DNA from: Leucogyrophana mollusca
Lineage: Eukaryota > Basidiomycota > Agaricomycetes > Boletales
Assembly (NCBI GenBank): GCA_021014945.1
Contig: MU266878.1
Span: forward strand, 1 to 10,276
DNA length: 10,276 bases
Direction of reading: 5' to 3'
Below, one piece after another: positions 1 to 7,501 of this stretch. The first letter of the stretch is position 1, and each line of letters starts with the position of its first letter. A program made the position numbers and the translations under genes. The notes below the pieces were generated by a model. The model worked only from the letters and a program-made list of their open reading frames with translations. It had not been told where the DNA came from and did no database searches.

Positions 1-5
1 CACCT

Positions 6-46
6 GTGGTTCCCACGTAACTGGTCTTATTAGACCCGCTATAGCG
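6..46. repeat. Cluster of three small palindromes at the left tip
   Basis: Three inverted repeats sit close together: GTGG-TTC-CCAC (6-16), GGTCT-TATT-AGACC (23-36) and the perfect palindrome CGCTATAGCG (37-46). Clustered dyads at a transposon tip are typical of protein-binding sites for transposase. The role is inferred; the base pairing is directly visible. Confidence 0.7.
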
Positions 47-289
47 TATTGAATGTCAGTCTAATTAGATAGGTTTAAGGCGTTACAGGGCTACCTTCAA
101 TAAATGTTGGATAATTATGGACCTTTGGCAGTGCGACAGCAGTTCTCGGAGTCAGTTGCCGAGCTCGGCACGGCACGTTATCCGATATTAATGACGCCGC
201 CTGGCAGCGCCCTCGGGAGCACTGTCCCCGACATTCCCGCACCTCCGGCAATTGCTCCCGTGGTTCGTCGGGTGTTACCGCGCCATCGA

Positions 290-312
290 GCTCGCTGTCG
301 CGCACAGCGAGC
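290..312. repeat. 9-bp-stem hairpin near the inner edge of the left TIR
   Basis: GCTCGCTGT (290-298) pairs with ACAGCGAGC (304-312) around the 5-base centre CGCGC. It lies 12 bp inside the TIR inner boundary. It may be a subterminal protein-binding site; function is inferred. Confidence 0.65.
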
Positions 313-408
313 ACGCATATCTCAAGTACGTGGAGGCCCACAAATACGGGACTTGATACATTGTACACTAGCATCTAATACAATACATTCATAACAAATC
401 CCTACCAA

Positions 409-3400
409 TCATGAGTCAACAGACGCGTGCAAGACATCTTCTAAAGCACGAGAGTGCTCCTCGGCTTCTTCCTCATCGACTTCCTCGTCTTCCAGGTCAT
501 CAGGGCTCTCTTGCTCTGTGGGTTGAGCTCTGTAACCGTCTGACGCGTCGACAACCATCCGCGAAGGTACATGTGCCTGTGGTGGGCCGGCACTCTCTCC
601 TGGACCTTGTCGAGCACTTTCCCCTGGACTTATTGTCCCACTGAACCCTGGAAGCGCTGCAATATCTCCAAGGCGCTGCAAATGATGGGCGGTAAAGCGT
701 GAGCGAACCCTGCGGTGGATACCAATTTGATGTGCGAGGCTAGGGTGCCGGTCACGAAGCTGATCCTCGCAGGCACGCAGATAACGGTCTTCATCCCGCA
801 GATAAGTCGCCATTCGCCGTACCTCGATATTGAGGCGCTGGATTTCCTCCCGCGCGCGTCGCATCTTGAAATACAAGTCCATGGCGAAGCGGCCAGCTGG
901 AGTTGCCCATGGACGTTGTGATATATCCTGCCGGGCTTCGCGAAGCAAGTCGAAGTCCGCAAGAAACGCGTACTCGACGACTTCGTCCCACTCTAGTTGT
1001 CGACGGGGAGGGGATAGCGCGCGAGCGGCAGCGTTGTAGCGATCGAGGGCGGTCCGAATGGCTGCCGATCGGACTTGAAGCGCTTTTCCGATATGTTTTC
1101 GTAATTTATAACCTAGGATAGTTGAGAACAAGCAACAAAGTCGGCTGAACACTTACCTGTGCCAGCCCTGTTCATCTTCGACAATTCGAAAATCCGAGCT
1201 ACTACAAGACCCTCGAGCGTATCCAACGCTCGTTGGTATGTTCGGTTTGCGACGAGCCTCCCGGCGTTTTGCCACTCGGGGTCATCAGGAACCCAGCGAC
1301 GCACCACTTCGAGTTTGGCTTCGAGGGTTTGCACGACCTTCAAGGTGTTCTCGTAGGTCTCCAGAGCGTGACGACGGGCGGTTTCACGTTTAGCAGTTGC
1401 ACTGGCGTCTTCGCGATACGCTGTGGCTGGAGTTGTGACAGTCCACGCATTGCTGATCGCGTCGAGGTCCTTCCTGGGCAATCCAAGGATTGGGTTAGTT
1501 ACAGCTGTATCACATGGGTGGGGTTGACTTACTTACGCCCTTCGAGGTTGATAAGCTTCTGCCAATACTCCATTTGCAGAGTCTCCTCGATAGGCTCGTA
1601 CCGGAGGTTCATGAGGTACGCTTTCTCCTCCTCTAGCCATCTTTCAAAGACCCCCTCGTCCGTCACTTGGAGCCCCCGCATGGCCTTCGGCAAACTCCTC
1701 TGTCCATCATCGATAATGTCGAGAGCTTGTTTGTAGTTGTTGTACAAAAACGTAGCTAAGCGACGTCAGCAAAGGCCTTTTTGATAGGGGGTTACACTTA
1801 CTTAGGTTCTGATATACTTCGAAATCATCGTTGTGCTCGAAATAGAGAGTAATCGCCTGGCGTCGGTGAAACGTGCTTGCGTAGCGTACGGAAGCCGCCA
1901 ACGCGTTTGACTTTGAGAATGTACGCTCGCAACCTTCAAGGTCCTCGAGGCCCAGACCAAGCACATAGATGGCGAGGTGTAGAAGTTGGCACAGACGTCG
2001 ATGGGCGTGGCCGTGAAAAGCACCTACTAGACACACGTGGTTAAGTGCGCGTACGAGACCGCCAAGGGAGCTGCGGTTGAGCGTCGATTTGAACTTGCAT
2101 CCTATGTCGTATCCACCGCCAAGGTCTTCTCCGAAGACGTCGAGGAGCTTGGAAACGACCGCCAATGGATATTTAGCCCTATTAGATACACAGTTAGCCA
2201 ATACGATACAAATAACGAGACGATGACTTACAATTCACCGCTCTGAACCATGTCAGCGATGACCAGGGAGAAACCATGACGGCAAACAGCCATAAAGACT
2301 CCCGACTCGTCAAACACACCCCACATCTTCTTTGTTTGCTCGTCTTTCATATTTTTCCAGCGTCCCACACACGGATTGTCTTCGTCGTCCTGCAAACGCA
2401 TCAGCATGAGAGCAGTAGTGTACAACGTGCAACTTACATTATTCTCGTCCATCATATCCCCTGCCACGTCGTTGGCGAACTTGTCGACATAGTCTCTGGG
2501 TAAGTACCTGTCACCTCCGACATCTTGCGTGCTGGGAAGCTCGGAACACGGCGCAGGTGAGTTGGAGTCGTCTTCGGCTTCAACAGGAAGCCTGCGGATA
2601 ACTCGTTTGAGAGAGTCGTTACCGTCCATTGCGTAGAGCATCTTGAATGTAAGATGCTCCTCGTCCTTCAGCGTATACGTGCATGCCGGGCATGCGTGTT
2701 TCAACCGCCAGTCTGGTGAACCCCGACAGAGCGCCTCCTGGACTAGGGTATTGACGCCGAGCCGAATTTCCAGGTAGAGATCGAGGGCAATGGAGAATTG
2801 GCGGGATAGGTACCTATGGAACTGTACCTAGTAGTACTGCACTTAAGTCTTACAGAATACGTGGTCGAGAAAGACACTCACCCCTTGCAGATCACAAATT
2901 GTCTTGACGAACGCCTGGATTGAGAAGTGGGGGTTGCGCTGGCGCGCAACACGGTAGAGCTCGAGCGCACCGATGGTGATGGCGACTGTGGGGGAGATTG
3001 GAGAGCAAGGAATGAGGCCTTGACGGACGAGTGCAGATGCAACGAAGGCGTCGGTGGGGAGAATGGTTAGGGATGTTGTCTCAGCATCTAGAACATGACG
3101 TCACTGTGAATTTCAAAGCGGTCGAACAACGGTCGAACTTGAACTTACTAAAGATATCGACCACCTTGACACAGGTCTGGCCGGAGTTCACGTCCGCCTC
3201 TACGTCGATACCACTGGTGCGTCGTATTTCCTCGAAGAACCCACTAATACCTTTCTCTCCTCTACGATAACTCCATTCCAGGTAGGCATCCGTCAACGCT
3301 ACCATCTGCTGGTTGAACGCATCTACTCGGCGCTGGACTCGGTCACGACGTGTCCTATAATCAGTTCGCTGGCGTCGGGACTTGTCGGTACGTCTGCCGG

Positions 3401-3969
3401 ATATTAGTTTAGTTTTATTCTTGTTTGTTGACTATGACTTACAAGTTCCAGAAGTCGCCCAGCAATTCGCGTGTAAGTGCCTTGAACTCGCCGCCGCCAT
3501 GACTGACCTCCAATCGCTCGGACCCGTCAAGGACATCCTCGATACCAATATCGAAATCTGGCAATGGACTATTGTCGTCGAGGTAGTCGAGGTCGTGGTG
3601 TTCACGTAGCTCGTGGAGAGCTCGTTTCTCGTCAAGGGACATAGCTGCAAGCAACGTGAGCATATATTTGGTGAGCTGCGAACCACCCTCACCTTGCATG
3701 CGCGTCATCTGACGCGCTTTAGCAGATATTGCCCTCTCCGCGATTTTCTTGGGGCCCAAGACTTCATGACGTGGGCGAATACACCTTCCCGAGGCATCAT
3801 ACGACGATCCAACGTGGCGGATCTTCTTGCTCGACAGACCCGTCCGGTTACGCTGTCGTGTGGGCTGCTTGCCCATGATAATTGCAGTGCGCGTACAGGA
3901 GCGATTGCGGTTTGTGTAGTTTGTGTAGTCCCGATCGCGTACCCTGCCGAATCCACGTGGGTCCCTCAT
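409..3969 (-). CDS. KDZ (Kyakuja-Dileera-Zisupton) transposase, nine exons
   Basis: Catalyses cut-and-paste transposition. Exons, in transcript order: 3443-3969, 3149-3393, 2882-3087, 2438-2821, 2232-2389, 1802-2178, 1533-1755, 1157-1473, 409-1112. All eight introns are GT-AG, 44-61 bp, and the frame is continuous for 1046 aa. The N-terminal third has a cysteine/aromatic-rich segment like those linked to KDZ transposases (GLIPCSPISPTVAITIGALE, then FSIALDLYLEIR). The KDZ core follows: CPAC (370-373), MDGND (391-395), RWKNMK, CRHGF (490-494), YDIGC (530-534), GAFHGHAH (559-566), GLEDLEGCER (583-592), FSKSNALA. D392, D531 and one of E585, E588 or E591 are my candidate acidic triad. The last exon carries a helical domain (EVVEYAFLADFDLLREARQD) and an acidic tail. 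Start is uncertain: ATG 3969 is outermost, while ATG 3876 (MGKQPTRQ, 1015 aa) has the better context. Intron 7 needs the second of two overlapping GTAAGT donors. Confidence 0.93.
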
Positions 3970-4059
3970 AGATCTTGACACTCGCTTAGATTTTATTCCG
4001 ATTCACTGATCTTTCTCCAAACCCCCGTCACCAGCTTTCCCAGCTTTCGTGCAGCCCCC
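3970..4059. promoter_or_regulatory. Divergent promoter region between transposase and viroplasmin-like gene
   Basis: Only 90 bp separate the outermost transposase ATG (minus strand) from the ATG of the 229-aa gene (plus strand). The minus strand has an ATAAAA box (TTTTAT at 3991-3996), and a 9-bp tandem repeat lies at 4031-4048. A TATA-like box this close to 3969 would place transcription start at or past that ATG, which mildly favours the 3876 start. The two genes are probably co-regulated; this is inference. Confidence 0.45.
4031..4048 (+). repeat. Tandem 9-bp repeat in the divergent promoter
   Basis: CCAGCTTTC occurs twice with no spacer (4031-4039 and 4040-4048), 12-29 bp before the plus-strand ATG and inside the shared promoter. 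It could be a regulator or transposase binding site, but a chance duplication is possible. Confidence 0.5.
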
Positions 4060-4851
4060 ATGAGCGTCTCCTCAATCTCACACGCATCCATAGGCTCGAG
4101 CGGGTCAGGTGCGTACTCTCAAGTATGTCAAGGTACACTTGTGTTTATCTTGTTGCAATAGCCGAGTATATCAACATCACTCGTACAAAGACCAAGAAGA
4201 CCACTGAAGTGACGACTTCCAGGACGGTGGAGATTACGCATTCGATCACCAGAACTGTTACACCCTCACGCCGCGGGACAAACGATCTGCAAAGTATACG
4301 AGGAACATCAGTGCCATCAGCCCCTCCTGCGTCTTCAGTCCCGTCCCCGTCACCACCACCAACTAATTCACCTACGGCTCCGTCACCGTCACCACCAGCT
4401 AGTCCTCATCTAGGCGACTACGCGTCAACTGCTCCCCACCCGAACTCCATTCAACCACCGGCTACTGGTGTTCGTCCGACCGGGTACTGGGTGATCACAG
4501 TCGGGCAGGAGGTTGGAGTCTTCTACCATTGGTGAGTTCAGTACTTCGCTTTGCGTGTCTTTCTGACGCAATGCTTGCAGGAATGACGTCGCCCAGCGTA
4601 CCAACAACGTCAGCGGCGCTATCCAGCAGAAATACCCGAGTTTTCAGGAAGCGTTGCAAAACTACGCTATCAGCTATCACCGGGATGAAGTACGAGCGGT
4701 TCCGGCCCCCAACGGCCCCTTCTGGCCCTTAAATCCTGAACACCACGCAACTGTAGCGCCTCCCTCACCTTCGTCTGACCACAGCAGTGAGGAACTGTGG
4801 TCACAGGTTGATGACGATCTCTCAGCTCACCTGGGGAGCATGTCCATCTGA
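4060..4851 (+). CDS. Viroplasmin / RNase H1 N-terminal-like domain protein
   Basis: Spliced from 4060-4108, 4162-4531 and 4581-4851 (introns 53 and 49 bp, GT-AG) to 229 aa. The N-terminal half is low complexity: a Thr/Lys/Arg-rich stretch from about residue 20, then a Ser/Pro-rich linker. Residues about 124-170 form the only recognisable module: GYWVITVGQEVGVFYHW, then NDVAQ...VSGA...YPSFQEALQNY. This fits the small caulimovirus-viroplasmin/RNase H1 N-terminal fold (aromatic-V-x-V-G-x-x-x-G-V-x-x-x-W, then SGA and a final helix). In eukaryotic RNase H1 that fold binds RNA:DNA hybrids or dsRNA. No RNase H catalytic domain follows, so it is at most a nucleic-acid-binding protein. It starts divergently from the transposase. 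The first exon is short and less certain; an unspliced start at ATG 4125 is possible. Role in transposition is inference. Confidence 0.75.
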
Positions 4852-5507
4852 GGCGTGGAGGTAACACTTTGTCGATGACACTCAATTATCTTTATAGCTC
4901 ACCATTGTTTCCGCTAGGAAATATTACATTGCCGCGTACGAGTTCTGCGCCGAGCATGGGGGAATTAGCTACATACACGTTTCTATCCTGTTGTACATAT
5001 ATCAGTCAATGAACCTGATCCCCTCGGCCCCGCAAAACCCCCCCGGACTGACCACATCAATGAAAAACTGGTAACGCAGCTATATACTCGGATTTACTCG
5101 AAGACTGGCTTTGGGATTAAGAATTATGTTGGCGAACACTAGACTTCTCGAGTCAGTTGACGCCACCGCTTGAAATGCATGTACTGTACTGCTTCAAGTC
5201 AAGTTTGAGAGTCGAGTGTAGCACAAATTCACTACCCTTACTACCCTACCTCAGTTCTCGACTTCGGTCATTGGCTATCATGTCAAGTAGACATATCCCA
5301 TCTTCTAATCCCTCCCGGTAGCCAGAACACCCAGTTCCCTTGCATACCGACGTAACTTCAGGTGCTATAGCGAACGCGTTCGCTATAGCATTCGCTATAT
5401 TGTACTCAGTAATTTGGGCACACTGAGACGTTGAGCTGAGTTGCTTCGGTGCAAATGTAACGTACACAAGTATACAAGGGCCAGAGTGGTATTGTACGTT
5501 TGGAACA
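4852..5507. other. Convergent intergenic region without a gene
   Basis: These 656 bp lie between the 3' ends of the plus-strand viroplasmin-like gene and the minus-strand 222-227-aa gene. I find no ORF with an ATG and plausible composition. The only striking structure is the 28-bp palindrome at 5363-5390, with a further TTCGCTATA copy at 5391-5399. The rest should hold the two 3' UTRs, but I see no clear poly(A) signal. Confidence 0.6.
5363..5390. repeat. 28-bp perfect palindrome carrying TIR-like motifs
   Basis: The half-site TGCTATAGCGAACG (5363-5376) is followed directly by its exact reverse complement (5377-5390). GCTATAGCG is also in the palindrome near each element tip (38-46 on the left). 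ACGTAACT, present at 15-22 in the TIR, recurs at 5350-5357 just upstream in the same order and orientation. CAGGTG at 5359-5364 matches the last six bases of the element. It is 0.2 kb from the element's midpoint, in a non-coding gap. Possible roles are an internal transposase or accessory-protein site, or a relic of an older end. Confidence 0.85.
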
Positions 5508-6345
5508 TTACTCCTCGATACAGCAGGCGCATAGTGAATCCAATTTCACCTCGAAGAATCTTACCTCCGAAAGAACCAACGTCGAGATATCATACACTTG
5601 AAGCAACTGATCTGCAATATCCTCCCGAGCGCCTCTGCTTAGTGTCTGCAAAATTTCCCTAATTCTCGCTAGAATAGCTCTCCCTCTGAGAGCATGCTGC
5701 TCACACCCGTTATAGAACTCATCAGTAGCTCGCCATCCTCCCTCGCGCGAACGTTGTAGTGCAGCATCAAAACGCTTGCCCCATGCAGTCTCTGATCCCC
5801 ACTTGACTTGCCATTCGTTCACCTGCACTCGTAGAGCTGCCAAGGTAGGTAGCGAAGGTAAGTCGTCGGACTGAAAGCAGGGCGGGGGGAAGGTGAGGGA
5901 AGGTTCTTCATTGAGCGGAGTCTTGGGGACTGAAGCTAGAAAAGCGGCGTCGTTGACATCGGAAGCGGAGTATGCCATCTCGGAACTTGCAGATACTGCG
6001 CGACCCCGTGATGTCCTGTGGCCGTCGCTGATCGTGAGCCCTGCAGCTCTCCTGTGGAAAATGTCAGGTATAGATACGCTCAGGTGGATGCTTACACACT
6101 TGAGCTCTCGATTTCTGTGTGAATTTGACTCAGTGGTGTATCGGAAAGTACTCACTGACATACTCACCTGGCAGACCTCAGGCGTGCCTTCTCCAGCTGA
6201 GCTTGGCGTACCCTGGAAATGAATTAGCTGGGTAGAACAGTACTATACTTCATGTCGTACCGTACCCAGGTTTTGCAAGCCAACGCTCAGTGGCTTGGCG
6301 TTGCTTGTGGCCGCCCACTCCCTTTCGTGTTGTTTGTCCGGTCAT
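5508..6345 (-). CDS. Accessory protein of unknown function, basic N-terminus
   Basis: Preferred exons, in transcript order: 6266-6345, 6168-6212, 5508-6051, giving 222 aa. The middle intron (6052-6167, 116 bp) is unusually long here. Splitting it into 53 and 48 bp introns around a 15-nt exon at 6100-6114 keeps the frame, gives 227 aa and matches the element's normal intron size. The N-terminus is basic and helical (HKQRQATERWLAKPG, VRQAQLEKARLRSA). A Ser-rich linker follows, then a helical C-terminal half with conserved-looking Trp positions (VNEWQVKWGSETAWGKRFD) ending in FFEVKLDSL. The layout resembles unnamed basidiomycete proteins with a basic helical N-terminus and a Trp-containing C-terminal helical domain, but that comparison is from memory. 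It is convergent with the viroplasmin-like gene. A nucleic-acid-binding role is only a guess. Confidence 0.65.
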
Positions 6346-6716
6346 CGCCGACAGGCCTGTTATAAAGAGGTCATACTGGTCAGCTGACATGGAGAGGTAG
6401 CTTATATCTGATTGTACAAACCTGCGTCAAGTTGAAAAGCGGTGTTCGATAGTCAAAGATTCGGAAGATGGCGCAGACGGGTCTCGGCGGGTGTTTCCGA
6501 AACTTGCCACGGAAGCAAATCTGCATACCAGATATGGAAGGTAAGTAACTTCGAGACGTGCGCCTCGAGGTGCAACTCTCTCACCCGCGAAGCATTCAGC
6601 TTGTTTCGTTCTGTTGCATGTTTAGACTTGAGAACCACGCGAAGGATTTCTTGGGCGGTGCGTATCTCTCTTTGTGTTTATCTGACTGGATGTCGAGACC
6701 GTCTGACTGAATGTCT

Positions 6717-7013
6717 CTACGACTCACAGCACCCGTCTGCCGTGCGCACTTGAACGTGTTTGTCATACACAGGTCCTGGTACGTGCTTCAGCATTCGAGC
6801 GGCAAACCATCCCATAGAATAACGTTTGGCCAGTTGATTGTAGCCTGAGTCCGTGATAGTACAGCCTGCCACCCGACCTCTGTGGCTGGCCATGACCACC
6901 CCAGAGGTTGTACACTTCGTCTGGACGACAATAGCCAATGTCGTGCGGATACAACCCTGGATGGTCGCTCTATCAAAACGTAGATTACTTTGCGGTGGGT
7001 TTAATCGCGCGTC
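6717..7013 (-). other. 98-codon open stretch, possible exon or gene remnant
   Basis: The minus strand is open from just after a TAG (7014-7016) to a TAG at 6717-6719, with no ATG near its beginning, so it would have to be an internal exon. Near its end a GTGAGT donor could lead through a 46-bp intron to more open sequence. The predicted peptide (for example GYNQLAKRYSMGWFAARML) has ordinary composition but matches no family I know. Opposite-strand frames are also partly open, so coding is doubtful. Confidence 0.2.
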
Positions 7014-7100
7014 CTACTCGTGTCCATTTTTTACTGACTTGGTTTGCTCAACGACAGAGTCACATCAAGGTCGTCGTGGACACTAGTATATTTCTCATCA

Positions 7101-7265
7101 TCACCGCAGAAAACCTGGTACGTGAATACTATCTCGTTTGCCGCTGTGTACCAGGTTCTCAATCACATTTCTGAAGGTATCTCCCAACCATTTAATGGTA
7201 TCATAGCGTCTTGGCTGAGACACACTACCCTTCGCGGCATATCGCACATCGCAGTCTAGATACAT
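7101..7265 (-). CDS. Possible 54-aa ORF or exon, unknown
   Basis: ATG at 7265 opens 54 codons ending in TGA at 7101-7103. The peptide has protein-like composition (MYLDCDVRYAAKGS, then DTIKWLGDTFRNVIENLV). It could be a small gene or an exon: a donor just before the stop would allow in-frame joining to sequence downstream. I recognise no domain. The opposite strand is also open across part of this stretch. Treat as tentative. Confidence 0.25.
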   Translation of the reverse strand: MYLDCDVRYAAKGSVSQPRRYDTIKWLGDTFRNVIENLVHSGKRDSIHVPGFLR

Positions 7266-7410
7266 CACAGTAGGTTGTTTGCACCCTTGTTCCCTGAACT
7301 AATGATCACTTCACTTCGCGTATCAGTCCACGTGATCTTGGATCACTGCAATCTCGACCAACAAACGAGTGACAAGGACGCGGCGTTTCAATGTGCCTCG
7401 GATTTTAACA

Positions 7411-7418
7411 TATATTTT
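7411..7418 (+). promoter_or_regulatory. TATA-like box upstream of the 636-aa gene
   Basis: TATATTTT lies 84 bp before the ATG at 7502, a reasonable distance for a TATA element plus a short 5' leader. Only the sequence match and position support it. Confidence 0.3.
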
Positions 7419-7501
7419 GTGCTATTTGCGCAGCCTCAACAAACCGCAAAGACGCGACGGGTCTCTGGTTCACGTATTTTTACTCACCCTGACCTCGCGA
7501 T

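Larger units (their letters stand above)
1..324 (+). repeat. Left terminal inverted repeat, 324 bp
   Basis: I compared it base by base with the reverse complement of the right end: bases 1-324 match 10276-9953 without a mismatch or gap, and identity stops abruptly at 325. It contains small inverted repeats near the outer end and a 9-bp-stem hairpin at the inner end. Such repeats are the expected transposase recognition and cleavage ends. An ATG-started open frame runs inward from 104, but it exists in both TIR copies and is probably not a gene. Confidence 0.98.
6346..7501. other. 1.15-kb interval with open segments but no defensible gene
   Basis: The interval lies between the divergent starts of the 222-227-aa and 636-aa genes. 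It holds a plus-strand TATAAA (6361-6366), a strong plus-strand donor GGAAG|GTAAGT at 6540/6541, and open stretches on both strands. One plus-strand splice path (introns 6541-6599 and 6658-6729) gives an open chain ending at 6848. A competing minus-strand path uses 7101-7265 and 6717-7013. I recognise no domain in any of these and could not build a full model with start and stop. It may hold a decayed gene, a multi-small-exon gene or only regulatory DNA. Confidence 0.5.

Noticed and set aside
104..394. ATG-started 96-codon ORF in the left TIR, with a largely identical mirror ORF at 9916-10173
   Set aside because: It lies almost wholly in the inverted repeat, is duplicated only because the TIR is, has no recognisable domain, and its tail differs simply because the TIR ends. 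Its antisense frame (75-374) is equally open, showing the region is merely stop-poor.
1233..1736. Plus-strand 167-codon ORF opposite the transposase
   Set aside because: It is antisense to transposase exons 7 and 8, whose spliced product is continuous and recognisable; the peptide is Ser/Cys-rich and family-less.
5246..5467. Minus-strand 73-codon ORF across the central palindrome
   Set aside because: It starts with GTG, which is not a normal fungal start, and its repeated Ala-Asn-Ala-Ile pattern is produced by the palindromic GCTATAGCG repeats rather than by protein constraint.
6442..6753. Plus-strand 103-codon ORF
   Set aside because: It starts with GTG, is rich in Arg, Ser and Cys, and crosses good splice-like sites; considered only as part of the undecided 6346-7501 interval.
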